5,824 nucleotides of DNA from Roseobacter denitrificans OCh 114 (GTDB lineage: Bacteria; Pseudomonadota; Alphaproteobacteria; Rhodobacterales; Rhodobacteraceae), in the NCBI RefSeq assembly GCF_000014045.1, contig NC_008389.1, positions 1-5,824 of the forward strand. Reading direction: 5' to 3'. Both the position numbers and the translations under genes were made by a program. Below the pieces are notes generated by a model that worked only from the letters and a program-made list of their open reading frames with translations, searched no databases and was not told the DNA's origin. Positions 1 to 5,245 of this stretch are shown here, piece after piece (the first letter of the stretch is position 1; each line of letters starts with the position of its first letter).

Positions 1-494
1 TACGCGAAACCGGCCATCTATCGGCAATCGTCAATCAGTACATGGCGCAAGTCGAAATCCGACTAAAGAACCAGCTTGCCCGCGTCGCAAGAGCCAAACG
101 CAATGGCCGGATCACTGACACATTTTACAACAGCTATGGCATGACCAATGTCGTTTTCAGTATCGGCGATACAGTGATCGGCGGCGAATTTTCAGGTAGC
201 GTAGAAGAACAGCATGGTGTCCTGAGCATGGAAGGCTCGTTTGATTTCTACTTGCGGGACGAGTTTGCCGACCCTGCCGACATAGGCGTTGAGGTGATCG
301 ATCCAGGCGAGACAATCTTTGAGAACATCCACAGACCTCTCGATAATTATCTCAGAGGACGCACCGGCCTTGCGCCGCGTGGCCCCCAACGGCTTGGTGT
401 TCAAACCGGTGAGCCGTATTCGATAACTGACGATTGGTCAGGAACGCTGAGCGGGCAAATATACTTGGATCCTGCGCGAAGTGCCTATGGATAG
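1..494 (+). CDS. C-terminal part of the MuF-domain protein; candidate toxin domain
   Basis: The frame is open from base 3 to TAG 492-494 with no stop upstream of the first ATG at 42, so the gene begins before the window. Base 5824 plus bases 1-2 form GTA, keeping the frame of the MuF-like gene at the right edge. These codons are residues 130-293 of the joined protein. A basic, helical stretch (AQVEIRLKNQLARVARAKR) precedes a probably beta-rich, acidic domain with FDFYLRDEFADPADIGVEV and a closing GEPYSITDDW. I do not recognise the domain. Its place after a MuF module, the overlapping membrane-anchored downstream gene, and a resemblance from memory to C-terminal regions of secreted toxins suggest a toxin domain. 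That is inference; no catalytic motif is visible. The alternative is a short independent gene starting at ATG 42, which the open upstream frame makes less likely. Confidence 0.7.
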   Translation, partial: RETGHLSAIVNQYMAQVEIRLKNQLARVARAKRNGRITDTFYNSYGMTNVVFSIGDTVIGGEFSGSVEEQHGVLSMEGSFDFYLRDEFADPADIGVEVIDPGETIFENIHRPLDNYLRGRTGLAPRGPQRLGVQTGEPYSITDDWSGTLSGQIYLDPARSAYG

Positions 495-981
495 CTTCCG
501 CCCTCCTTTGGCAGTCGGAATGGTAGCTGCAGTTTTTGCATTGGGGTTCTTCTGGGGGGTTCCGACGCACTGCGTGCAGCTTCCCAACGGATTGAACATC
601 GGCAAACAAGCTCTGCTCGATCTGAACCGACCATATTTCAGACCAGACATTGTTCCTAAGTTTGACAACGGGCAATCGCTGTTACCTGGAGACGCCTGGC
701 CGTTCTACGCCACAGAAACAACAGTTCACGGGCTCGCGCTAGAAGCCGATCCTGAAGATGATTTCTGGTTTGCATGGCGAGAAGACACAGGTCTGGTGCT
801 CAAAGCTGAAGATCCGGCGCTTTACGAGAGACTCGTTTCAGAAGCTGGCACACCGATGGGAAACAAGGGCATCAGGGGCGTGGGTTCTCATATCGTCATG
901 ATGGAGCTGCAAAGACGGCCGGAATATGCCAATCAAACCTGTCGGACGCGGTGGATAGTCGTTGGCACAGGGGGGCTTTAG
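487..981 (+). CDS. Small membrane-anchored exported protein; candidate immunity protein
   Basis: A 164-aa protein of unrecognised family. Residues about 6-24 (PPLAVGMVAAVFALGFFWG) form a hydrophobic segment fitting an uncleaved signal anchor or signal peptide. The Cys shortly after lies in PTHC, which is not a lipobox, so it is probably not a lipoprotein. The remaining roughly 135 residues should be periplasmic, with a distinctive DDFWFAWREDTG patch and a CRTRW near the C-terminus that could pair with the early Cys. ATG 487 overlaps the TAG of the upstream gene (492-494) by 8 nt and has no good Shine-Dalgarno, the usual picture of translational coupling; GTG 481 in the same frame is an alternative. 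Coupling to a putative toxin gene, small size and membrane anchoring suggest an immunity protein protecting the periplasm or inner membrane. The function is inference only. Confidence 0.7.
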   Translation: MDSFRPPLAVGMVAAVFALGFFWGVPTHCVQLPNGLNIGKQALLDLNRPYFRPDIVPKFDNGQSLLPGDAWPFYATETTVHGLALEADPEDDFWFAWREDTGLVLKAEDPALYERLVSEAGTPMGNKGIRGVGSHIVMMELQRRPEYANQTCRTRWIVVGTGGL

Positions 982-982
982 T

Positions 983-1570
983 TTGCGGTCAGCCCACCTC
1001 TCATTTCGTCAGGATGTATGGCCGGACGGGCTGACCTACCTGGAAAATTACATCTCGGAGGATGAAGCGGGCAGGCTCGTCCAGGAGATCGACGCGGCCC
1101 TCTGGCGCACCGATCTGAAACGGCGGGTCCAGCATTACGGCTATCGTTACGACTACAAGGCGCGGCAAGCCTGGCGGGAAGATTATCTTGGACCGTTGCC
1201 CGAGCTGTTCCAGAGCCTTGCGGAACGGCTGACTGCAGAAGGTCATTTCCAAACCGTCCCAGACCAGGTCATCGTCAACGAATATCAGCCCGGACAGGGC
1301 ATCTCTGCCCATATCGACTGCCAGCCGTGCTTTGGAGAGACAATCGCCTCCCTGAGCCTTCTCTCCGCCTGTGTGATGCGGTTTGCCTCTCGGATTTATT
1401 CTCAGCAAATGGAACTACATCTCCAACCTTCGAGTCTGTTGGTTTTGCAGAGTGATGCTCGCCATCTGTGGACCCATGCCATCCCGCCCAGAAAGACGGA
1501 TGTCTTTGAGGGTCAAAAGTATGCCCGTGCTCGACGCATCTCACTGACGTTTCGGACGATGAAGTTTTAA
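983..1570 (+). CDS. alkB: AlkB-family 2-oxoglutarate/Fe(II) dioxygenase (nucleic-acid dealkylation)
   Basis: Encodes 195 aa (E. coli AlkB has 216). AlkB enzymes oxidatively demethylate alkylated bases in DNA or RNA using Fe(II), O2 and 2-oxoglutarate. The signature is complete: N99-x-Y101 in VNEYQPGQGISAHID, iron ligands H110 and D112 (HID), the distal ligand H165 in LWTHAIPPR, and the 2-oxoglutarate arginines R185 and R191 in RISLTFR. There is no ATG near the N-terminus. TTG 983 is preferred because AGGGGGG (969-975) sits 7 nt upstream; TTG 962 would add seven residues with a weak site. TTG 983 is 1 nt after the upstream stop (979-981), so the gene looks like the third member of the MuF/immunity operon and is probably translationally coupled. 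The substrate (DNA or RNA, which lesion) cannot be told from sequence. Confidence 0.9.
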   Translation: MRSAHLSFRQDVWPDGLTYLENYISEDEAGRLVQEIDAALWRTDLKRRVQHYGYRYDYKARQAWREDYLGPLPELFQSLAERLTAEGHFQTVPDQVIVNEYQPGQGISAHIDCQPCFGETIASLSLLSACVMRFASRIYSQQMELHLQPSSLLVLQSDARHLWTHAIPPRKTDVFEGQKYARARRISLTFRTMKF

Positions 1571-1576
1571 AACCCT

Positions 1577-1610
1577 TAGTGTTAATAGTGTTACCTACGG
1601 AGTAGTGTTA
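1577..1610 (+). repeat. Three TAGTGTTA direct repeats
   Basis: Identical octamers lie at 1577-1584, 1586-1593 and 1603-1610; the second and third are followed by C. Start-to-start spacing is 9 and 17 nt. They sit between the alkB stop and the iterons and are unrelated to the iteron sequence, so they may bind a different protein, for example the plasmid's own HTH protein. No role is established. Confidence 0.7.
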
Positions 1611-1633
1611 CGGGCCAAAAAATCAGCCCTAAC
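1607..1633 (+). terminator. Weak hairpin after alkB
   Basis: GTTA(c)GGGC at 1607-1615 can pair with GCCCTAAC at 1626-1633, an 8-bp stem with one bulged C and a 10-nt A-rich loop. No T-tract follows, so it is at best a poor intrinsic terminator. It may instead be a structural element of the origin. Transcription of the cargo operon could therefore enter the origin. Confidence 0.3.
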
Positions 1634-1655
1634 CATATGATCTAAAAACAGGAAA

Positions 1656-1664
1656 CCATCCACA
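1656..1664 (+). promoter_or_regulatory. Candidate DnaA box beside the iterons
   Basis: CCATCCACA matches the DnaA-box consensus TTATNCACA at seven of nine positions; the two leading T bases are replaced. It ends 1 bp before the first iteron starts at 1666, the expected position in many iteron origins. The mismatches make this a candidate only. Confidence 0.4.
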
Positions 1665-1665
1665 G

Positions 1666-1836
1666 GGTTCCGAAAGGGCCAAACTTGGGTTCCGAAAGGG
1701 CCAAACTTGGGTTCCGAAAGGGCCAAACGGAAAATCAGCTGAAACGGTTCCTGAAGGGCCAAACTTGGGTTCCCGATGTAAAGAACCTCAGATCGGTTCC
1801 TGATCGGCCAAATTTATGGTTCCTGATCGGCCAAAC
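1666..1836 (+). repeat. Iteron array: six clear copies plus one degenerate
   Basis: Direct repeats of about 19-21 bp start at 1666, 1688, 1710, 1746, 1795 and 1818, with a degenerate copy at 1768. Copies 1-3 read GGTTCCGAAAGGGCCAAAC; the copy at 1746 reads GGTTCCTGAAGGGCCAAAC; the last two carry GGTTCCTGATCGGCCAAA. Spacings are 22, 22, 36, 22, 27 and 23 bp, so copies 1-3 are in helical register (two turns) while later ones are offset. The degenerate copy begins a GGTTC...GAACC dyad (1768-1787). In theta plasmids such repeats bind initiator monomers and set copy number and incompatibility. The last copy ends 18 nt before the repA start, so binding there would probably also repress repA. Confidence 0.92.
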
Positions 1837-1854
1837 ATTTTGTAGCATTCGGAC

Positions 1855-2859
1855 ATGTCACTGCTACCCGATAGACACCCTCAGAAAGACTTCTTTATCC
1901 TCGATATCGCTGATGTCGTTCCCAAGGATGATACCGCCTCGATGGAGCACCCCTTGTTCTCCCTCGCGACCAAACCGGACATGCGGCACCTGGTCTATCA
2001 GAACGGCGAGAATAGGCTGGAGATCGCACCTTCCATCCTGGGACTGCCAACCATCAAGGACAAAGACATCCTGATCTTCTGCATCAGCCAGCTGATGCAC
2101 ATGAAGAACCGGGGAGAGAAGATCGGAAAACGCGTTCGTTTCTCCGCGCGTGAGTTGTCCATTGCCACGAACCGGCCCGTTGGCGGGGACCATTACAAGC
2201 GGCTGGAGCAGGCCTTCAAGCGGCTGCAAGGCACGCAATTTACCACCACGATCCGCACCGGAAAAAAGCCCGGTGTTAAGATTTTCAGTCTCGTCGACCA
2301 GGCAGGCTTCGTGATGCAGGAGGACACATGGCGGCTCGACTATTGCGAGGTGGTTCTGTCTGACTGGCTCATGCGCGCGATCGAAGCCAACGAGGTCGTG
2401 ACAATCACCAACGACTATTTCCGCCTACGTCGCCCGCTGGAACGGCGCATCTACGAGATCGCCCGCAAACACTGCGGCGAGCAGAAGAAGTGGCAAATCG
2501 GCCTGGCCAACCTGCAGAACAAGACAGGCAGCAACGCCCCCCTCAAGAAATTCCGCCTCAACATCCGCCAAATCATCTCAGACGATCACATGCCGTTCTA
2601 CCGCATGGAGCTAACGTCAGATGATCTGGTGATCTTCCGCCCCCGCAAGGCAAAGACCACGCTTGCGCCTTCCATCACCCTGCCAGACTGGGCCGAGGAA
2701 AAGGCCCGCGGGATCGCGCGGGATAAGGGCTGGGACTATCACGCTCTCCGCGCCAAATGGATGGAATTCGCCCAGGACGAGGCTGGCAAAGGGAACCCGC
2801 CCCAGAACGCAGGCGCGGCCTTTGTGGCCTACTGCCAGAAACAACAGTCGGTTAGGTAA
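1855..2859 (+). CDS. repA: Plasmid replication initiator protein, RPA/RepA family
   Basis: A 334-aa initiator expected to bind the adjacent iterons and open the origin. The core from about residue 30 matches the alphaproteobacterial replication protein A (RPA) family: EHPLFSLATKPDMR, LPTIKDKDILIFCISQL, VRFSARELSIATNRPVGG followed by YKRLEQAFKRLQGT (first winged-helix unit), then NDYFRLRRPLERRIYEIARKHCG and a second wHTH-like unit to about residue 265. The C-terminal about 70 residues form the charged helical tail (DKGWDYHALRAKWMEF ... AAFVAYC) usual in the family. ATG 1855 is the first start after the iterons; the Shine-Dalgarno is weak. ATG 1942 (MEHPLF) is a possible shorter start. It probably forms an operon with the gene starting 1 nt after its stop. 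No partition genes (parAB) are present. Confidence 0.93.
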   Translation: MSLLPDRHPQKDFFILDIADVVPKDDTASMEHPLFSLATKPDMRHLVYQNGENRLEIAPSILGLPTIKDKDILIFCISQLMHMKNRGEKIGKRVRFSARELSIATNRPVGGDHYKRLEQAFKRLQGTQFTTTIRTGKKPGVKIFSLVDQAGFVMQEDTWRLDYCEVVLSDWLMRAIEANEVVTITNDYFRLRRPLERRIYEIARKHCGEQKKWQIGLANLQNKTGSNAPLKKFRLNIRQIISDDHMPFYRMELTSDDLVIFRPRKAKTTLAPSITLPDWAEEKARGIARDKGWDYHALRAKWMEFAQDEAGKGNPPQNAGAAFVAYCQKQQSVR

Positions 2860-2860
2860 G

Positions 2861-3529
2861 ATGGCTTTTGAGATTAAAACCATCACAGACACATGGCAGA
2901 GCGTCTCGGCCAATAGATCTTTCGTTCATCCCTCCGATGAGCGCGCCCTGACCCAATCCACAGCGAAATTCTCTCAAGGCCGCGTCCCGGAACCATGGTT
3001 CGGCAACCCCAGATTGGCACGCATATTTGTTCTGACGCTCAACCCAGGACATGGAAAAGCCGACGATAATCACAGCACGGCAACGCAGGATTTCTTCTGG
3101 TCGATGATGGACTGCAAGGCAGATTACTCGGACTACCTGAGCGGCGTTTCACAAGATGGACTAAACTGGGGTAGACGACACTACGGTAGCTTTCTTGAGC
3201 GGTCCATGTCTGCAATTTGCAACTTGCGCCTGGTTGCATACCCGAGCCCTGATAAGGCCGCTACGGGCAACATTTCCGCCGCTCCCGCAGACGTTCTTCC
3301 CACAGCCAGGCTCATGCGTGATTTTGTTCACAACTCGCTTGCCCCTGCAGCTCGCAACGGTGACTGCTTGTTGCTCGTGATGCGTTCACCACAAGCCTGG
3401 GGGTTTGGAAACCCAGACGCGGACAGCTGGGATAATGGGCTGTTCGTCTCTCGAAGCCTGAGGACTGCCTCGATCACACCATCTTCGCGCGTGGGTCCGG
3501 CGATACAGGAATGGCTCGCAAAGGTTTAA
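2861..3529 (+). CDS. Uncharacterised protein with LNPG motif, possibly uracil-DNA-glycosylase-like
   Basis: A 222-aa protein. The visible core is PEPWFGNP (43-50), a hydrophobic strand and LNPG (60-63) followed by a GKADDNH segment, then a C-terminal strand with MRSPQAWGFGNP. The strand plus NPG arrangement recalls motif A of the uracil-DNA glycosylase superfamily and of an uncharacterised bacterial family I know only by pattern; the HPSP-type second motif is not seen, so activity is unproven. ATG 2861 starts 1 nt after the repA TAA (2857-2859), with AGG at 2854-2856 as a weak ribosome site, so it should be co-expressed with the initiator. The frame is open further upstream inside repA, but those codons are a shadow. 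If it is a glycosylase-fold protein, it and AlkB would be two base-repair proteins on one small plasmid. Confidence 0.75.
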   Translation: MAFEIKTITDTWQSVSANRSFVHPSDERALTQSTAKFSQGRVPEPWFGNPRLARIFVLTLNPGHGKADDNHSTATQDFFWSMMDCKADYSDYLSGVSQDGLNWGRRHYGSFLERSMSAICNLRLVAYPSPDKAATGNISAAPADVLPTARLMRDFVHNSLAPAARNGDCLLLVMRSPQAWGFGNPDADSWDNGLFVSRSLRTASITPSSRVGPAIQEWLAKV

Positions 3530-3530
3530 G

Positions 3531-3543
3531 CCGGTAACACCGG
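3531..3543. terminator. Short hairpin between convergent genes
   Basis: CCGGT (3531-3535) and ACCGG (3539-3543) form a 5-bp stem with loop AAC in the 15-nt gap between the stop at 3529 and the minus-strand gene ending at 3545. The position suggests a two-way terminator, but the stem is short and no T-tract follows. Confidence 0.35.
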
Positions 3544-3544
3544 A

Positions 3545-3916
3545 TTACCCCCCAACCAAGCGCGCCCAAAATCCCTTCTTCCGGGTGCTCTGATCCTCGA
3601 TCAACGCCGTGATCTTCTGAGCCTGGTCTTTCCAGCTATCCCGATCAGCTCGGGTTTCCTCCAGCATCTCACGCAATAGCTCAACTTCGCGCTCTAACGC
3701 ACTGGTTTCAGAAGGGGTTTCACTTCCTAACATTGTTCGGGTTGCGCCACTTTCATCTGAAACGGCGGGCCAAACCCGAAAAAGCTCTGATGCTTCGATG
3801 ATCCACCCACCACCGTCACGTGGTTCTGCGGACAATTTCCCTTTTTTTATGGCTCTTGTGATCGTCGGAACGCTCTTTCCGACTTTCTTCGCTGCCTGCG
3901 ATGCGGATAGTGACAT
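3545..3916 (-). CDS. Plasmid HTH plus coiled-coil DNA-binding protein
   Basis: Encodes 123 aa from ATG at 3916-3914. Residues 4-30 form a MerR/excisionase-like helix-turn-helix (SASQAAKKVGKSVPTITRAI), followed by the wing and helix DGGGWIIEASELFRVWP (about 34-50), a linker rich in Ser, Thr and Glu, and a coiled coil from about residue 70 to 105 (ALEREVELLREMLEETRADRD). It ends in a basic-aromatic tail, KKGFWARLVGG. Proteins of this shape are frequent beside rep genes on alphaproteobacterial plasmids; replication control or a KfrA-like role is plausible but unproven. GAGG about 8 nt upstream supports this start over the in-frame ATG at 3973, which lacks such a site and would place the first 19 codons across the inverted repeat at 3921-3971. 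The gene is divergent from brnTA. Confidence 0.85.
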   Translation of the reverse strand: MSLSASQAAKKVGKSVPTITRAIKKGKLSAEPRDGGGWIIEASELFRVWPAVSDESGATRTMLGSETPSETSALEREVELLREMLEETRADRDSWKDQAQKITALIEDQSTRKKGFWARLVGG

Positions 3917-3920
3917 GCCC

Positions 3921-3971
3921 GTTACCTCACCCCTTTCAAACCGTAAAAATGTTAGTTTCTGAAAGGGTAAC
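3921..3971. promoter_or_regulatory. Inverted repeat with iteron-like half-sites upstream of the HTH gene
   Basis: The left arm holds GTTACC (3921-3926) and CCCTTTCAAAC (3931-3941); the right arm holds GTTTCTGAAAGGG (3955-3967) running into TAAC (3971). The arms are complementary apart from small gaps around a centre at 3942-3954. The right arm matches the iteron start GGTTCCGAAAGGG at 11 of 13 positions. In theta plasmids, initiator dimers bind inverted iteron halves as operators, so this may be a RepA or HTH-protein operator. It lies between the HTH gene start and the brnTA promoter. Confidence 0.6.
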
Positions 3972-3974
3972 ATC

Positions 3975-3992
3975 TTTACACCCCCGTGTAAA
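3975..3992. promoter_or_regulatory. Perfect 7-bp inverted repeat TTTACAC-CCCC-GTGTAAA
   Basis: TTTACAC (3975-3981) and GTGTAAA (3986-3992) are perfect inverted arms around CCCC. The site lies in the divergent control region between the HTH gene and brnT, 30 bp before the brnTA -35 element, which fits an operator for a dimeric regulator. It could also fold as a small hairpin. The binding protein is unknown. Confidence 0.55.
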
Positions 3993-4022
3993 ACCTCTCC
4001 ATGGTGCGCCTTTCATGCGATC

Positions 4023-4050
4023 TTGACGAAGGATTAAGTTTTTGTATATA
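4023..4050 (+). promoter_or_regulatory. brnTA promoter, sigma-70 type, with palindromic -10
   Basis: TTGACG (4023-4028) and TATATA (4045-4050), spaced 16 bp, are close to the housekeeping consensus. The predicted transcript start near 4057 is only about 2 nt before the brnT ATG at 4059, and no Shine-Dalgarno lies in between. The -10 sits in the palindrome GTATATAC (4044-4051), a possible binding site for BrnA, which in characterised systems represses its own operon. Confidence 0.7.
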
Positions 4051-4058
4051 CATAAACT

Positions 4059-4307
4059 ATGATTACTATCGTCTGGGATGAGCCAAAGCGGCAAACCAAT
4101 CTGGCAAATCATGGGCTGGACTTCGCGGACCTGGATGAGTGGTTTTTCCTCGAAGCCGTCACCGTTCCCGCAAAAGAGGGTCGCCACATGGCAATTGGAC
4201 GTCTGGACGATGGGACCATCGCCGTAGTCTTTGCCCTTCTGGGGACAGAAGGCGTCTCGGTGATCTCAATGCGCCCTGCAAGCCGCAAGGAAAGGAGCCT
4301 GCTATGA
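4059..4307 (+). CDS. brnT: BrnT ribonuclease toxin of a type II toxin-antitoxin pair
   Basis: Encodes 82 aa of the BrnT (DUF497) family, RelE-fold ribonucleases that block translation when not bound by BrnA. Family marks are the opening IVWDEPKRQTNLANHGLDF (residues 4-22), the central IGRLDDGTIAVVF (46-58) and the closing VISMRPASRKER (68-79) with R72, R76 and E78. The usual KHG reads NHG here (N17-H18-G19), so one common basic residue is replaced; whether this weakens the enzyme is not known. ATG 4059 gives the standard BrnT N-terminus, and the promoter lies so close that the message is probably leaderless or nearly so. Its TGA overlaps the brnA ATG (ATGA, 4304-4307). It likely acts as a plasmid stability module, which matters as no partition genes are present. 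Confidence 0.92.
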   Translation: MITIVWDEPKRQTNLANHGLDFADLDEWFFLEAVTVPAKEGRHMAIGRLDDGTIAVVFALLGTEGVSVISMRPASRKERSLL

Positions 4308-4618
4308 CGGACAAGAAGCACACGCCAATCTCCGATGCCGAAGAGGCCCGGATTCAAAAGCTGATCGCCAGTGATCCTGATGCGCCTGAGATCACGGACG
4401 CGCAAATGGCGGAGGCTAGGCCGTTCACGGAGGCCTTTCCCGCTCTCGCCGAGAAAATGCGCAAGAACGTCGGCGGGCGCCCCAGGTCGGCAAACCCAAA
4501 GGTACCCGTGTCGATCCGGCTGGACCAAGAGGTCGTCGCCAAGCTCAAGGCCACGGGTCCTGGGTGGCAGAGCCGGGTCAACGAAATGCTGCGACGGGAA
4601 GTTCTGACCGACCGCTGA
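4304..4618 (+). CDS. brnA: BrnA antitoxin
   Basis: Encodes 104 aa. BrnA binds and neutralises BrnT and, as a dimer, represses the operon. The N-terminal toxin-contact region carries SDPDAPEITDAQM (23-35), and the C-terminus has the ribbon-helix-helix DNA-binding domain: GRPRSANPKVPVSIRLDQEV (58-77), then LKATGPGWQSRVNEMLR (81-97) with the family's GxGWQ motif. ATG 4304 overlaps the brnT stop and has AAGGAG (4292-4297) 6 nt upstream, a far better ribosome site than that of brnT, so antitoxin should be made in excess. The same frame is open upstream inside brnT, but the ribosome site and family length place the start here. It is convergent with mobC. Confidence 0.93.
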   Translation: MTDKKHTPISDAEEARIQKLIASDPDAPEITDAQMAEARPFTEAFPALAEKMRKNVGGRPRSANPKVPVSIRLDQEVVAKLKATGPGWQSRVNEMLRREVLTDR

Positions 4619-4619
4619 C

Positions 4620-4665
4620 AAGCCTGCACCCGACCGCCCCCATATGGCGGGGAGGGCGCAGGCTT
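4620..4665. terminator. GC-rich hairpin between brnA and mobC
   Basis: AAGCCTGC (4620-4627) pairs with GCAGGCTT (4658-4665), a perfect 8-bp outer stem; CCGCC (4634-4638) can pair with GGCGG (4646-4650) inside. It starts directly after the brnA stop, and its right arm overlaps the mobC stop codon (4664-4666), as expected of a two-way terminator for convergent genes. Neither strand has a good T-tract. Confidence 0.6.
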
Positions 4666-5233
4666 AGCCCCCGCGCTTGGCCAGGTTCTTCAACTCGTCC
4701 GAAATCTTGAGCTCAAGTGAGCTGCGCCGCCCATCAGCCATCAGTGCAACCTCGTCCGCAAAGTCGAGCACCATTCCGGCCAGGTGCCGGATCTCTGCGT
4801 GATCCGTTTCGTTGAACGGAAGCGACTGCCCCCGGTTCTTGGCATCGTTCATCCGCCTGGCGATCTGAGAGACGTTGTTGCCCACCTTGTTGAGCGCACC
4901 CTTCATCGTATGGAGCGCCTCGGCCAGCTCGGCATCCGGCGCGGCCATACCTCCCACATTCCGGATGACATTGCGCAACGCTTCACTTCGGTTTCGAACG
5001 CCGGCCTCTTTCAGCTTCTCATCGAACAACGCCAGATCCGCAGGTGACACACGGCAGACCACGGTTTCCGTCCTGCTGCCCCGCTCGATCTGTATCTCGC
5101 GCATGAACTGGGCGCAGCGATAGACCGTTCGCACGGTAACGCCATACTCCCGTGCCAGAACGTCCGGGCGGACGCCTTCACGCAACTTCTTGGCGATGGA
5201 TTGGCGGGTTGTGTGATCTAGTCTGCGGGCCAT
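4664..5233 (-). CDS. mobC: MobC-family mobilization (relaxosome accessory) protein
   Basis: Encodes 189 aa. MobC proteins bind oriT and help the relaxase to nick it. The N-terminal 45 residues form a resolvase/Hin-like HTH (IAKKLREGVRPDVLAREYGV, then TVRTVYRCAQ). Residues 56-92 resemble a ribbon-helix-helix (TVVCRVSPADLALFDEKLKE, then RNRSEALRNVIR). Residues 107-168 hold the MobC domain, marked by LNKVGNNVSQIARRMN (114-129). The start codon lies inside a perfect palindrome and no Shine-Dalgarno is seen, suggesting autorepression and weak or leaderless translation. No relaxase gene follows or exists elsewhere, which is unusual since mobC normally sits beside one. Either the plasmid is mobilized by a relaxase in trans or this is a leftover of a larger module. 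A pure regulator role is a less likely alternative. Confidence 0.88.
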   Translation of the reverse strand: MARRLDHTTRQSIAKKLREGVRPDVLAREYGVTVRTVYRCAQFMREIQIERGSRTETVVCRVSPADLALFDEKLKEAGVRNRSEALRNVIRNVGGMAAPDAELAEALHTMKGALNKVGNNVSQIARRMNDAKNRGQSLPFNETDHAEIRHLAGMVLDFADEVALMADGRRSSLELKISDELKNLAKRGG

Positions 5234-5245
5234 TTGTCACAAATG
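5231..5245. promoter_or_regulatory. Perfect palindrome over the mobC start codon
   Basis: CATTTGT (5231-5237), C, ACAAATG (5239-5245) is a perfect 7-bp inverted repeat. The mobC initiation codon (complement of 5231-5233) forms one end, so a bound dimer would cover the start region. MobC itself has an HTH and a ribbon-helix-helix-like region and is the natural candidate, giving autorepression and possibly oriT recognition. Confidence 0.65.

Larger units (their letters stand above)
1571..1854. other. Plasmid replication origin region (iteron type)
   Basis: A 284-bp noncoding segment between alkB and repA. In order it holds three TAGTGTTA direct repeats, a weak hairpin, an A-rich stretch (1616-1655), a degenerate DnaA box and the iteron array that runs to within 18 nt of the repA start. 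An iteron array next to an RPA-type initiator gene is the standard layout of a theta-type oriV; A-rich DNA beside a DnaA box is a plausible melting site. That this is the origin is inferred from layout. Confidence 0.8.

Noticed and set aside
352..675. Minus-strand frames opposite the cargo genes (also 192-404, 438-668, 1001-1408, 1275-1544)
   Set aside because: They are antisense shadows of supported genes, with no recognisable motifs or ribosome sites.
1666..1836. CRISPR-like array
   Set aside because: The repeats are nearly adjacent with no unique spacers of constant length, and they lie next to an initiator gene; they are iterons.
1685..2074. 129-codon plus-strand frame over the iterons and the start of repA
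   Set aside because: Its first part is translated iteron repeats and the rest overlaps repA in another frame; no ribosome site or protein-like pattern supports it.
2663..2860. N-terminal extension of the LNPG-motif gene inside repA
   Set aside because: It overlaps the conserved C-terminus of RepA in another frame and reads as low-quality Arg/Pro-rich sequence; ATG 2861 is the sensible start.
4139..4303. N-terminal extension of brnA inside brnT
   Set aside because: The frame is open, but AAGGAG before ATG 4304, the ATGA overlap with brnT and the family length all point to 4304.
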